Both the position numbers and the translations under genes were made by a program. 64,000 nt of DNA. Source: SG8-4 sp964598225 (GTDB taxonomy: Bacteria; Planctomycetota; Phycisphaerae; Sedimentisphaerales; Anaerobacaceae). Location of the stretch: assembly GCA_964598225.1 (NCBI GenBank), contig CAZRBG010000015.1:23547-87546 (forward strand), in the 5' to 3' direction. Positions 9,901-18,090 of the stretch are shown one piece after another. Position 1 is the stretch's first letter. Every line of letters starts with the position of its first letter. Under the pieces are notes generated by a model that saw nothing but the letters and a program-made list of their open reading frames with translations, was not told the DNA's origin and searched no databases.

Positions 9901-10341
9901 GCTGGGATTCATATACATGACGATCTTCACTCCCAGCCGCTTGCCTTCCTCTGTGCCTTCGTCCAGGAAATCCATGTCACCCAGCCCCGGAGCGTGCGGC
10001 GCCACTTCACTCTGGAAATAAACTTCTCCGCCCCAGTAGCCGCCCAAACGGAACGCCGCTCCTTCGTTCCGGGCGATGTCGCGCACCATCCGTGCGATAT
10101 CGCCTGGTTTGCGGTTTTCCATTTCCGTCCGGCGACTGTCCTTCGTATAGAACCGCGGGCAGCGGAGCCAGTCAGTGACCCGCCGTTTCTCATACTTTTT
10201 CAGCATTTTCCCCGAGACGGACGGCAGCTCGACGGCTTTAACCCGCCCCCCGTTTTCAGGTTCGGCACTCACGCAGCATATGGCAGCAAAACCCATTATC
10301 ACCGGCAAACACAGGATAATCGACAGATCGTATCGAGTCAT
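6937..10341 (-). CDS. Large secreted glycosidase-like protein with FG-GAP/VCBS-type repeats
   Basis: A 1134-residue secreted protein; AGGAGG precedes the ATG at 10341 and residues 1-26 are a signal peptide. Residues of about 60-420 resemble the hypothetical glycosyl hydrolase 6 TIM barrel, with LDGLYVDGLSPHRCCCEHC as the most telling motif (Cys cluster typical of such proteins). Residues of about 440-690 look like a beta-galactosidase trimerisation or glutamine-amidotransferase-like domain (LAGMSPEQVERVRRFVADGG). From about 830 to 1090 there are four or so FG-GAP/VCBS-like calcium-binding repeats (DLNSDGIDEVVV, DMNGDGRIDIVAAEAE, DVNDDNRLDIIVGEM), a beta-propeller. Probably a surface or periplasmic polysaccharide-degrading enzyme; substrate cannot be read from sequence. 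Confidence 0.8.
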   Translation of the reverse strand: MTRYDLSIILCLPVIMGFAAICCVSAEPENGGRVKAVELPSVSGKMLKKYEKRRVTDWLRCPRFYTKDSRRTEMENRKPGDIARMVRDIARNEGAAFRLGGYWGGEVYFQSEVAPHAPGLGDMDFLDEGTEEGKRLGVKIVMYMNPSAFYPEHPLFEEVIARLPDGQPTDYGRLGATVICTNHPKYRRFLTDVLEEAFTNYELDGLYVDGLSPHRCCCEHCRAKYRQMWNEDMPVKKLEDVRQWWALWEMVSEPVPVGDPADEDLERYRQFLAQSQVEISQLVHDTVKGCEPEAVVLFHTWPKPDTAKFYDATLTEIYVKRPWIHKAWKYGELANLGSTFDIPSLCNIYLEHGTADEARYKMFQVLANGAYPNCWHFPAMEQIFRFLRENAKYYDFARTRPVRFLAIPREIHLSQVHRKLAGKKLGYHGSLEHFLLPGIGLYAALTRAGLPANNLHAADFHRELDGCRVLCLSQLAGMSPEQVERVRRFVADGGGLIATFESSLFNHKAQRQPDFQLADVFGVSYEGTLPAAEREIHFIEESETRSRSDKDAKTPDEPYPSHFRFTDPIAHGESHLLVRPTTGRVMARLRGEGDADGAPAVIANRFGKGRVVYFPSRPDLAEAKQPSSEIERLFEAAVHWLAQDEPPVEVETEELVGVTVYDQPDRRLVHMVSHNADSRLRTDEVRPVGEAGVRFRIPEGRLVTRLHTLWNKREVPFKAQGGRLSCQLKPLGHYEVLVAELGSPRADNEAAGAKPPVEVEQKVIAQLGSEHFANAVYRKARAGARIASWGDRILQWPIASAAPTEEVVSSNPDRHRYSNGGCAIDLNSDGIDEVVVAEIKSDRNGSDLVWYEEPPSKSRWREHLIAHLKHGRYGAPHDILPLPAADSSGRRPEGVAAVISRKRLVWFEIPEDIRSPWAGHPIATLPGSRQSGMAIGDIAGRGRPDIACGMFWVECPADLRSGPWKFHRYGTWDENGWGGMTKHGLGDMNGDGRIDIVAAEAEIPDSRLAVFSRDQDSPDGLWKCRMVDTGLYCPHSLVLADVNDDNRLDIIVGEMTAGGWKYPMNPKPRILLYLNRGGLEFTRHTLAVGWGVHEMKSAPVGPADEVFIYAADEIQLQKFSDMKTHVVGWRISPR

Positions 10342-10667
10342 TGTACGTGTACCTCCTAATAGAGTATGTACAGCCGGTTCACACCTTCAAGCGGTATAGG
10401 ATATACTCAAATCCGTCAATTAGCAAGCGTTCGATTGATAAGGATTGAAATCTGGAATCGCTGTAGCAATACCTGCTGTTCCTGCGATATTTACAAGTTG
10501 CTAAGTATCGAATAGCGACACAGTTACGAGGTTATAGACATGCAAGATGGGATTGAAGGTCCACGACTCTACCCGATCGAACTACGCGCGCAAGATTCAC
10601 ACTCGCGCAGGCCGCCATTGCCGGGCTTCGTCTGCCAGATACTTTTTTTCGCCGGGAAGTGCTCCGA
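10342..10667. other. Intergenic stretch of 326 bases without a clear gene
   Basis: The region between the start of the glycosidase-like gene and the end of rpsT holds the AGGAGG ribosome site of the former and, on the minus strand, the tail of the rpsT transcript. A short A-rich run lies near 10641-10650. The minus strand at about 10525-10595 looks like the 5' half of a tRNA (TAGTTC...GAGTC), but no T-arm follows, so no RNA gene is called. I see nothing else. Confidence 0.5.
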
Positions 10668-10943
10668 TCAGACCTTCTTGGCTTTCATCTTATTGAGTTG
10701 CCTGGCCAGACGGGATTTCTTTCTGGATGCGGTCTTTTTGTGCATCGTGCTGGTTGAAGCTGTCTTGTCAAGCTTCTGGGTGACAAGCCTGAGCTGCTCA
10801 GTCGCTGTCTCGGCGTCGCCGGTCTCCAGAGCGACTTCAAAATGCTTGATTTGCGTCTTTACCCGACTCTTGCGGGCTCGATTGATCGTCCTGTTCCTGA
10901 CGTTCTGTCTGGCTCTCTTTTTAGCCTGCAACGAATGTGCCAC
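10668..10943 (-). CDS. rpsT: 30S ribosomal protein S20
   Basis: A 91-residue, very basic protein that matches S20 along its length: AHSLQAKKRARQNVRNR at the N-terminus and a helical Lys/Arg-rich C-terminus (KKTASRKKSRLARQLNKMK). It binds 16S rRNA in the small subunit. The start is GTG at 10943, preceded by TTAGGAG six bases upstream; GTG rather than ATG is worth noting because S20 in enteric bacteria also uses a weak start (UUG) for autoregulation. It stands alone between unrelated genes, as rpsT usually does. Confidence 0.96.
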   Translation of the reverse strand: MAHSLQAKKRARQNVRNRTINRARKSRVKTQIKHFEVALETGDAETATEQLRLVTQKLDKTASTSTMHKKTASRKKSRLARQLNKMKAKKV

Positions 10944-11005
10944 TTTAATCTCCTAATAAAACGGTTTATACACAACCAGTAAAACCCAACCAAAGACCGG
11001 CTCTA

Positions 11006-12205
11006 TTAAGTTTCGGCTTTGCTCTTTGCTTCATACCAAACGTACAAATGAAAGAGCGGGTTTACGAACCTGTACTCTCCCCTGACATCTGCGTCATCAA
11101 CAATCCCAAGTTTCTTTATTCTGTTGAGAAAATTATCCAAATTCTTCTGTTCGGCTGTCGGTATTTCCTTGAGCAGCTCCTGCCGTTTGAAAGCCCCCCC
11201 GAGGGGAAGTTTCTTACCTATTCGCCATAGTATAGAAGAATATGTCTTACTTTTCAATACCTTGGAGATCTGCGGATCAATATATTTCTTACCCACAGTC
11301 CTCGCAGCTTCCATGATACCCTGCTTGGCATCGGAAATGTCGATATTTTTATCGGTGTCCTGCCAGAAAACCGCATCACCAACCTCGTGCATAAGCATCG
11401 GGTAGCCGCCTGATAGTTGAACCATGAGCGAGAGAGCGTCATTCGATACCGTGATCGATTCTTCTGCGAAAGTCTTCAGGAAGAATTCGCGAGACTCGGT
11501 TTCATCCATAAGGGGCAGGTCTATGATATCGAAAATCCTTGCTACCGACGGTTGGTGCTTGAGCAGGTCCTCTCTTCTTTCGGGTATTCCCACAAGGATT
11601 AAGAGTAGTGGAAGCTTCTCTCCTGACGTTGCTATGCCGTCAACTGTGCTTTTGAGGAACATGGAGAACTCGGCAAGGTCTGTTACGCCATTTAGATCAT
11701 CCATAACTATGAGAAGACCGTTCTTGCCGTTCTGTTTCGACACTTCATAGACGTGACGCAAAGCCGGAATAAATCCCTTGACAAGGTCCTTCAGATCAGA
11801 CTTGTCATCTGTAAATTCAACACCGAGAAAAGGCAGATTTATCGACTTGATGTATTTACGGAAACTCTCTTTGAGCTGCTCAAGGGCGGACTTATCGCAT
11901 TCTTCGAGGAGACGTTGAAAGACTACTCCTGCGACGTCTTCCAGACTCTTCGCCGGTCCCATATAGCAGTACGCACCAAGCAGGGTCTCCTTCTCCGCCA
12001 AGTGATGCGTGTACCAGGCCAAAGAACTCTTTCCTATGCCCCGTTCGCCCGTGATAAAAACGTTCTCGTTCCTGCCCGCAAGCGTTTGGCGGACGGCCCT
12101 CTCGATCCTTTCGATTTCCTTGTGGCGCGCGACGAAGTACTCCACCGCAACCGGCCTGCCCGGCGTAAAAGGGCTCTCCTTCGTGCCTATACTAACGTTC
12201 GCCAT
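11006..12205 (-). CDS. P-loop ATPase of the AAA/ORC1-like type
   Basis: A 399-residue ATPase. Walker A is GERGIGKSS near residue 54 and Walker B is LLIVMDDLN near 165; an arginine-rich sensor-like stretch follows (VGIPERREDLLKHQP). The N-terminus VARHKEIERIERAVRQTLAG is the usual lead-in of the AAA ATPase/ORC1-like NTPase domain found in archaeal ATPases and STAND-like proteins. After residue 300 a winged-helix-like part follows (SSILWRIGKKLPLGG, FLNRIKKLGIVDD). There is no signal peptide or membrane segment. It precedes, by 43 bases on the same strand, nothing but itself: the upstream gene is a TPR protein, so the two may form a pair. Function is unknown; such ATPases often act as regulators or in conflict systems. 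Confidence 0.75.
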   Translation of the reverse strand: MANVSIGTKESPFTPGRPVAVEYFVARHKEIERIERAVRQTLAGRNENVFITGERGIGKSSLAWYTHHLAEKETLLGAYCYMGPAKSLEDVAGVVFQRLLEECDKSALEQLKESFRKYIKSINLPFLGVEFTDDKSDLKDLVKGFIPALRHVYEVSKQNGKNGLLIVMDDLNGVTDLAEFSMFLKSTVDGIATSGEKLPLLLILVGIPERREDLLKHQPSVARIFDIIDLPLMDETESREFFLKTFAEESITVSNDALSLMVQLSGGYPMLMHEVGDAVFWQDTDKNIDISDAKQGIMEAARTVGKKYIDPQISKVLKSKTYSSILWRIGKKLPLGGAFKRQELLKEIPTAEQKNLDNFLNRIKKLGIVDDADVRGEYRFVNPLFHLYVWYEAKSKAET

Positions 12206-12248
12206 CTTGTATTCTTATTCCTTTATTTCGCACACGACCTGTGAGAAC

Positions 12249-13655
12249 CTACTGGGAGGCTTCTTTTGATTTTTGGCTTCTCAATCTGTCTACTCGTTCG
12301 CTTACGTCTCTGTATGCAAAGTCAACCTGGGCAATCCTACGGTATATTTCCAGCGCCTTGGCCTTATCGCCCTGCTGCTCGTAAGCTTTGCCGAGATTAT
12401 AGCGCAATTCCTTGGCAACTGCATCTTCTTTTATTTCATAAGATTCTATCGCTCTGGTGAAAACGTCGATTGCATCTTCGAGCCAGCCCTTTTCGGCAAA
12501 GCAGAAGCCCACTTTGTTCATCGCCGCGAGCTTTCGCCGCGGATCACGCTGGGCCTGCTGCAGAAACGGTATGGCTTTATCGTATTGTTTATCTTCGACC
12601 AGGCGCAGAGCGTACTCAAACTTGGCGCTAAGGTCCGTAGGATAATTCCTGACACACAGCCGGTAATGCTCCAGTTCCAGACTCCGCAGCCGGGCCGACA
12701 ACTCCTCAACCCGCCTTTTGGCCTGCTCGTCGTCGGGATTTGCCTCGAAAGCGTCTTTGGCCTGTCTTATTTTCCTCCTGAGCTGCTTGATCCTGAGCTC
12801 GCCTGCGCGTTTTCCGAAGCTGAAATCGCTCCGGGCCTTATAGGTATTCTCCAGCAGAGCAATGGCTTCGTTTTCCGCCTGTTCCTCTTCGAGGTCGGAC
12901 AGAGCATCCGCCAATTCGAATATGTTCGCGGGCAGTTCCGGATTCTCGCCTATCTTTCTTCTCGCTTCCTCAACGGCGCCGGCTTTATAATCGTCGGTCT
13001 TTACTACGCCGGCCTGGGCGTGTAGCTTTTCCTGGCTTTTGCGATCCTTAATGGACTTTCTGAAATCGCCTTCGCCGTCATACTTGCCCCGAGCCATTGT
13101 CAGCTCAGCCGTCAGGTTCGTGAACTCGTCGGCCAGGGCTTTGTCTTTCGGCCTGAGCTTGGTTGCGCGTTGCAGAGCAACGATAGCCTTGTCAAACTGA
13201 CCAATGCTGCTGTAAGCATCTTTTAATAGCAGATAAGTCTGTGCGGATGGATTTGGACTCGAGTTTGCGGTCTGGAAGATCAGGTTGGCAATCCAGCCTG
13301 CTGTTTTGTCATAACCGCCTGCCACGGCTGCTTTGAGCATCGCCTCGGCATAGGGTAGATGATCGGGATTCTTTGCGAACAGGTACTCCGCATTCAGCAT
13401 CTGGTCGAGCGGCGTTTTGCCTCTGAGGTGCTTGACTTTATCGACCATCGAAGGCTTCTTGCCGCTCTTTCCCTTCCGCTGCAGAGCCAGCTCGCACAGC
13501 GGCAGATGGCCTTCCTTCAGTGCATCCGGAGCGTGGCGCAGACCTTGCAGGTACATATCGATTGCGTAATCGATATTGTTCGTTTCGGCGACTTTCCCGG
13601 CTTTCTCGAAGAAAGACCGGGCTTTCGCCATAGCCTGGTCGTCGGATTGCGGCAT
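12249..13655 (-). CDS. Tetratricopeptide-repeat protein
   Basis: A 468-residue cytoplasmic protein built of TPR-type helix pairs: residues of about 14-50 (YAIDMYLQGLRHAPDALKEG), 140-170 (AYSSIGQFDKAIVALQRAT), 345-400 (YALRLVEDKQYDKAIPFLQQ) and 395-460 (ELRYNLGKAYEQQGDKAKAL). A charged coiled-coil stretch of about residues 290-330 (KQLRRKIRQAKDAFEANPDD) separates the repeat blocks. TPR proteins scaffold other proteins. The ATPase gene starts 43 bases downstream on the same strand, which suggests co-transcription and possibly a shared complex. No enzyme domain is seen. A divergent promoter region separates it from glyA. Confidence 0.8.
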   Translation of the reverse strand: MPQSDDQAMAKARSFFEKAGKVAETNNIDYAIDMYLQGLRHAPDALKEGHLPLCELALQRKGKSGKKPSMVDKVKHLRGKTPLDQMLNAEYLFAKNPDHLPYAEAMLKAAVAGGYDKTAGWIANLIFQTANSSPNPSAQTYLLLKDAYSSIGQFDKAIVALQRATKLRPKDKALADEFTNLTAELTMARGKYDGEGDFRKSIKDRKSQEKLHAQAGVVKTDDYKAGAVEEARRKIGENPELPANIFELADALSDLEEEQAENEAIALLENTYKARSDFSFGKRAGELRIKQLRRKIRQAKDAFEANPDDEQAKRRVEELSARLRSLELEHYRLCVRNYPTDLSAKFEYALRLVEDKQYDKAIPFLQQAQRDPRRKLAAMNKVGFCFAEKGWLEDAIDVFTRAIESYEIKEDAVAKELRYNLGKAYEQQGDKAKALEIYRRIAQVDFAYRDVSERVDRLRSQKSKEASQ

Positions 13656-13752
13656 AAGTTCCTACATTATCTGATCTGACTCTATCCTGTTATCGTTAAA
13701 CCCATCTATGGTAGTCGTCTGTTAAATTTTGTCAACGATTAAATACTATTGG

Positions 13753-13781
13753 TTGCTATAGTGAACAGCGTATGTTATAAA
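13753..13781 (+). promoter_or_regulatory. Candidate sigma-70-type promoter of glyA
   Basis: TTGCTA and TATAAA are separated by 17 bases and lie about 75 bases before the glyA start. The match is good in the -10 box and moderate in the -35 box. Position in a divergent intergenic region supports it. Confidence 0.4.
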
Positions 13782-13854
13782 ACCTCCAACGTTGCATTCT
13801 GCGTTGGAATTCCACGAAAGAGCTTTTATAAGAGCCGTTTCCGGAGCAATTGAC

Positions 13855-15126
13855 ATGATAAACGCACTTGAACAGTACGATCCGCAGATTTACGAACTGG
13901 TACGCCAGGAAGGCGCCCGCCAGAGCGGGGCAATCCGGCTGATCCCGTCGGAAAATTATGTCTCCAGAGCAGTCATGCTCGCCAGCGGCGGCTGCCTGAT
14001 GAACAAATACGCCGAAGGCTACCCGGGCCGGCGCTACTACGAGGGCCAACAGGTAACAGACCTTATCGAGAAAATGGCCCGGGAGCGGGCCAAGAAGCTG
14101 TTCAAGGCCGACCACGCAAACGTGCAGCCTTATTCAGGCTCGGTCGCGAACCTTGCCGCTTACGCCGCATTGATTAAGCCGGGCGATACGATTATGGGCA
14201 TGTCGCACGTCGACGGCGGGCACCTTACCCACGGGGCCAACGTTTCGTTCACGAGCAAGTTCTTCAAATCCGTCTCTTACAAAGTGAATGCGGAAACGGG
14301 TAGAATCGATTACGACCAGGTCGAAAAGCTCGCCAAAGAGCACAAGCCTCAACTTATCATTTCCGGCGCGACCGCATACCCGAGAGAAATCGATTTCGAA
14401 ATATTCGGTCAAATTGCAGAACAAGTCGGGGCGTACCACATCAGCGATATAGCTCATATAGCGGGCCTTGTCGTCGCCGGCATACACAAAAGTCCCGTCC
14501 CCTACGCCGACATTGTATCAAGCACAACTCACAAGACGCTGCGAGGCCCTCGCGGCGGAGTTCTCGTGTGCAAAGCCGAGCACGCAAACAGCGTGGACAG
14601 AGCCGTCTTTCCGGGTCTGCAGGGCGGGCCTCACATGCACACAATGACCGCCGTAGCCGTGGCTATGGCCGAGGCGGACACGCCCGAGTTCGTCGCTTAC
14701 GCAACACAAATAGTCAAAAACGCAAGAGCTTTGGCCGAAAAGCTGCTCGAATACGGCTTCGAGCTCTCATCCGGCGGCACCGACAACCACCTGATCCTGA
14801 TCGACCTGCGGAACAAGAATATCCCCGGCAAAAAGCTCGCTAAGGCGCTGGACAGGGCGAGAATCGTCGCAAATTACAACAGCATACCAAACGATCCGGC
14901 CCCGCCGGCAAATCCGAGCGGGCTGCGCATCGGAACTCCGGCGATTACGACTCGCGGCATGAAAGAGGAGCAGGCCAGACAAATAGCCGGACTCATAAAT
15001 AAGGTGGCCGAGAACATCGACAACGAATCGGCAATCGAGGAGGTCGGCAAAGAAGCGCTACTGCTATGCTCGCACTTCCCCGTGCCCGATCACTTCATCA
15101 TACCCGGCAAGAACAACAGGACATAG
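13855..15126 (+). CDS. glyA: Serine hydroxymethyltransferase
   Basis: A 423-residue cytoplasmic PLP enzyme that interconverts serine and glycine with tetrahydrofolate, feeding one-carbon metabolism. The open frame begins 63 bases earlier, but ATG at 13855 (MINALEQYDP) aligns with the family N-terminus and has CCGGAGC upstream. Typical motifs are all present: SENYVSRAVM, YPGRRYYEG, the PLP-lysine region SSTTHKTLRGPRGG and the folate-site segment ITTRGMKEEQA. The length is that of bacterial GlyA. It stands alone, between the divergent TPR gene and the convergent FHA gene. Confidence 0.97.
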   Translation: MINALEQYDPQIYELVRQEGARQSGAIRLIPSENYVSRAVMLASGGCLMNKYAEGYPGRRYYEGQQVTDLIEKMARERAKKLFKADHANVQPYSGSVANLAAYAALIKPGDTIMGMSHVDGGHLTHGANVSFTSKFFKSVSYKVNAETGRIDYDQVEKLAKEHKPQLIISGATAYPREIDFEIFGQIAEQVGAYHISDIAHIAGLVVAGIHKSPVPYADIVSSTTHKTLRGPRGGVLVCKAEHANSVDRAVFPGLQGGPHMHTMTAVAVAMAEADTPEFVAYATQIVKNARALAEKLLEYGFELSSGGTDNHLILIDLRNKNIPGKKLAKALDRARIVANYNSIPNDPAPPANPSGLRIGTPAITTRGMKEEQARQIAGLINKVAENIDNESAIEEVGKEALLLCSHFPVPDHFIIPGKNNRT

Positions 15127-15347
15127 TCGAAGTGTGCAGCACAGACGAGCGGCAACGGGGCTGTTGAAAAAGCTCGTAATGACACGTTCAGTATCCTTAT
15201 CGAGAGCTTTTCGCCGCGGAGAGCGCCCGCGCCGGCGACACCGAATGATGCCGTAATGTCACCTCTTTTGGCGATGGGATCAAACACAACAAATGCATAC
15301 GAGCCTCATTCACCGCGCTGCGTTCTCAGTAAGGAATCCCTGGGACA

Positions 15348-15394
15348 GCGCACTGCGTGCTTTGGGGAACGCAGCACGCTGCTGCGCAGTGCGC
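15348..15394. terminator. GC-rich inverted repeat between glyA and the FHA gene
   Basis: GCGCACTGCG at 15348-15357 pairs perfectly with CGCAGTGCGC at 15385-15394; an alternative inner pairing (CGTGC with GCACG) also exists. It lies between convergent genes, directly after the FHA stop on the minus strand. No T-run follows, so it may be a dispersed palindrome rather than a true Rho-independent terminator. Its TGCGTTC words resemble those of the hairpin at 23500-23557. Confidence 0.4.
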
Positions 15395-15398
15395 CGGG

Positions 15399-15839
15399 CT
15401 AAAGCTCATCGAGTTCGGCAAGGAAAGAATCCGAGGCATCCGCGTCGGCGCCGAGGAAGCTGTCGGCCTCTTCTTGAGCCGGTTTTTTCTGTGCCGGCGG
15501 CTTTTTCGCTGCCTGCGCCGGTTTGGGCGGTTTGGGTTCCTTTGGCTCGCCGTCGATCTGCACCTGGAACGTGAGTGGGCCGATCCTGATGTAGTCACCC
15601 GCTTTGAGCGACGCCGCATCTATGCGCTTGCCGTTGACGAAGGTTCCGCCGCGAGAATCCAGATCCTGGACCTTCAGAGATTGCTGGTTCGGGCTTAACT
15701 GGCAATGCTTCCGGGAAACGACTTTCAGGGGAATACGGAGTTCGCAATCGTGACCTCGGCCCATTACCGTAACATCTTCGGTCAGGGAAAAGCTTGCCTG
15801 TGAGCCGTCCTTTTTGAACAGAACCAAATTCACGTCCAT
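15399..15839 (-). CDS. FHA-domain protein
   Basis: A 146-residue cytoplasmic protein. ATG at 15839 (MDVNLVLFKKDG) has AGGAGG eight bases upstream; the frame is open 25 codons further up but without a ribosome site. Residues of about 20-95 form a forkhead-associated domain with the phosphothreonine-binding signature: GRGHDCELRIP, VSRKHCQL and RGGTFVNGKRI. The rest is a Pro/Lys/Ala-rich linker (KPPKPAQAAKKPPAQKK) and an acidic tail (DSFLAELDEL) with a repeated DSFL motif that could be a docking peptide. It probably reads Ser/Thr kinase signals, which planctomycetes use widely; the partner kinase is not in this window. Confidence 0.88.
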   Translation of the reverse strand: MDVNLVLFKKDGSQASFSLTEDVTVMGRGHDCELRIPLKVVSRKHCQLSPNQQSLKVQDLDSRGGTFVNGKRIDAASLKAGDYIRIGPLTFQVQIDGEPKEPKPPKPAQAAKKPPAQKKPAQEEADSFLGADADASDSFLAELDEL

Positions 15840-15937
15840 ACCGGCTTCCTCCTGTTCACTTTGCGCTGCACCATTAACTATAATTATACCACAAGCCGGA
15901 TAGGGATTCAACAAATAATTAGGCCGATAAATAATAA

Positions 15938-15964
15938 TTGACAGCCTTTCATAGAGCGTATAGC
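15938..15964 (+). promoter_or_regulatory. Candidate thrS promoter
   Basis: A consensus TTGACA at 15938-15943 is followed after 15 bases by TATAGC, 50 bases before the thrS start. The spacing is shorter than ideal. A second AT-rich box (TATATT) lies at 15966-15971. Confidence 0.35.
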
Positions 15965-16014
15965 GTATATTCGTGGTTTCTAAAGTATGTTTTAGCTACG
16001 TCGAGGACTGAAGT

Positions 16015-17931
16015 ATGGCTAAAGTTACAGTGCCGGACGGCACTGTCCTGGAAGTTGATGACGGTACGACAGCGGGGCAATTAGCTCAACAGATAGGACC
16101 CGGTCTGGCGAAAGCCGCCTTAGCTGCGAAAGTCGACGGCAAGCTGGTTGATTTATCGACGCCCGTTAACGGAGACTCCGCCGTCCAGATTGTCACCGCA
16201 AGGGACGAAGAGGGCCTTGAGGTAATGCGGCATAGCTGCGCGCACGTGATGGCAGAGGCAATATGCAGCATCTGGCCGGAGACCAAGCTGGTTTACGGTC
16301 CAACAGTAGAGGACGGTTTTTACTACGACGTTGATCTCGATGAGCCGATTCGACCGGACGACTTCGAGCGTATCGAAGCGAAAATGACGGAAATCGCCGG
16401 GCAGGCCAAGCCTTTTATTCGCAAAGAGATGGTCAAGGCGGAGGCCCTTGTCAAACTGTCCAAGGACAAATACAAAATCGACAATATAAACCGCGCCGAC
16501 AGCGGCACGATCAGCTTTTATTCGCACGGACAGGGATTCGAGGATTTATGCCGAGGGCCGCACGTGCCCGATACAAGTAAGATTGGAAGCTTCAAGGTCA
16601 TGTCCGTCGCCGGCGCATATTGGCACGGCGATCCGACACAGAAGATGCTCCAGCGGGTGTACGGCACAACCTGGCCCAGTAAGAAAGAGCTTGAGGAATA
16701 TCTGCAGAGACTCGAAGAAGCCAGAAAACGAGATCACCGAGTGCTGGGCAAGCAGCTCGATCTTTTCAGCTTCAACGATGCCGGCCCGGGTTTTGCATTC
16801 ATGCACCCAAAAGGAATGATTCTCTGGAATTCCATCGTGGATTTCTGGCGCAGCGTTCACGGCAAGTACGGCTACGAAGAAATCCGCACGCCAATAATTC
16901 TCAACGAAGAGCTCTGGCACAAGAGCGGCCACTGGGACAACTATAAAGAGAACATGTACTTTACCAACTTCGACGACACGAATTATGCGATCAAGCCTAT
17001 GAACTGCCCCGGCGGATGTCTGGTCTATAAGACGCGGCAGCATTCGTACCGCGAGTTTCCGCTGCGAGTGGCCGAGCTTGGCCTGGTACACCGGCACGAG
17101 GCGAGCGGCGTCATGCACGGCCTGTTCCGGGTCAGGCAGTTCACTCAGGACGATGCCCATATCTTCTGCACCCCCGAGCAGATTGAGCCCGAGATAGTCG
17201 GCGTCATCAATCTTACTTTCGAGATCTACGAGGCGTTCGGATTCGAGGACTTCCATATCGAGCTGTCGACCAAGCCCGATAAGCACATAGGCTCGGACGA
17301 AATCTGGGAAACCGCCACTAAAGCTCTGGAAGATGCGCTAAAGCACAAGAACATCGACTATAAGATCAACGAGGGCGACGGAGCATTCTATGGGCCCAAG
17401 ATTGATTTCCACATCAGGGACTGCCTCAAGCGGTCTTGGCAGCTCGGCACGATTCAGTTGGATTTTTCAATGCCGGAGCGTTTCGGCCTGACTTATACAG
17501 ACAAAGACAACACCGAGAAGCCCCCCGTTATGATCCACCGCGCCGTGCTCGGCTCCTTCGAGCGATTTATCGGAATTCTGATAGAGCATTACGGCGCTAA
17601 TTTCCCGCTCTGGCTCTCGCCCGAGCAGGTGAGGATCCTGCCGATAAGCGAAAAGAGCAACGATTACGCAAGGACTGTAGAGGCTTCTCTCGAAGATGGG
17701 AATTTGCGTTGCAGTTGCGATTTCTCGGACGAGAAAATCGGCGCCAAGATCGCCAAAGCTCACAGCGAGAAACTTCCCTATATGCTCGTAGTAGGCCCGA
17801 AAGAAGCCGAAGCCGGCACGGTTAACGTCAGAATTCGCGGTGTCAAGGAAAACAAGACAGTTGATGTCGGGGAGTTTTTAAGAATTGCACAGTCAAAAAT
17901 CGCCGATAAGGAAATAAATTTGCAATTTTAA
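16015..17931 (+). CDS. thrS: Threonyl-tRNA synthetase
   Basis: A 638-residue class II tRNA synthetase charging tRNA-Thr in the cytoplasm. The N-terminal TGS domain (residues 1-62, VTVPDGTVLEVDDGTTAG), the SAD editing domain (HSCAHVMAEAI at about 72 and LCRGPHVPDT at about 181), the catalytic core with NCPGG zinc ligand region and RHEASG motif 2, and the C-terminal anticodon-binding domain (VRILPISEKSN onward) are all visible. Length is normal for bacteria. GAGG lies eight bases before the ATG. The next gene on the strand is infC, a common order (thrS-infC-rpmI-rplT-pheS). Confidence 0.98.
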   Translation: MAKVTVPDGTVLEVDDGTTAGQLAQQIGPGLAKAALAAKVDGKLVDLSTPVNGDSAVQIVTARDEEGLEVMRHSCAHVMAEAICSIWPETKLVYGPTVEDGFYYDVDLDEPIRPDDFERIEAKMTEIAGQAKPFIRKEMVKAEALVKLSKDKYKIDNINRADSGTISFYSHGQGFEDLCRGPHVPDTSKIGSFKVMSVAGAYWHGDPTQKMLQRVYGTTWPSKKELEEYLQRLEEARKRDHRVLGKQLDLFSFNDAGPGFAFMHPKGMILWNSIVDFWRSVHGKYGYEEIRTPIILNEELWHKSGHWDNYKENMYFTNFDDTNYAIKPMNCPGGCLVYKTRQHSYREFPLRVAELGLVHRHEASGVMHGLFRVRQFTQDDAHIFCTPEQIEPEIVGVINLTFEIYEAFGFEDFHIELSTKPDKHIGSDEIWETATKALEDALKHKNIDYKINEGDGAFYGPKIDFHIRDCLKRSWQLGTIQLDFSMPERFGLTYTDKDNTEKPPVMIHRAVLGSFERFIGILIEHYGANFPLWLSPEQVRILPISEKSNDYARTVEASLEDGNLRCSCDFSDEKIGAKIAKAHSEKLPYMLVVGPKEAEAGTVNVRIRGVKENKTVDVGEFLRIAQSKIADKEINLQF

Positions 17932-18090
17932 ACTTTTTGTTTATAATTTCGTAATAGTCAAGACGTCGTAGGCGTAAAGAGAAATTTTAATAGAAACGTG
18001 GAGAATAAACAAAGTCGTCCGCTTTCAGCGTGTGACTGCAAATTTGACCTATGATTTTTCAATATTTTCAGAAAGGTAAGGTGATGCACG

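Noticed and set aside
8617..10359. 580-codon plus-strand frame
   Set aside because: It is the shadow of the minus-strand glycosidase-like gene, which has a signal peptide, a ribosome site and domain motifs.
10525..10600. tRNA-like half on the minus strand (TAGTTC...GAGTC and an anticodon-like loop)
   Set aside because: The D-arm is possible with wobble pairs, but the anticodon stem does not pair well and no T-arm or acceptor end follows.
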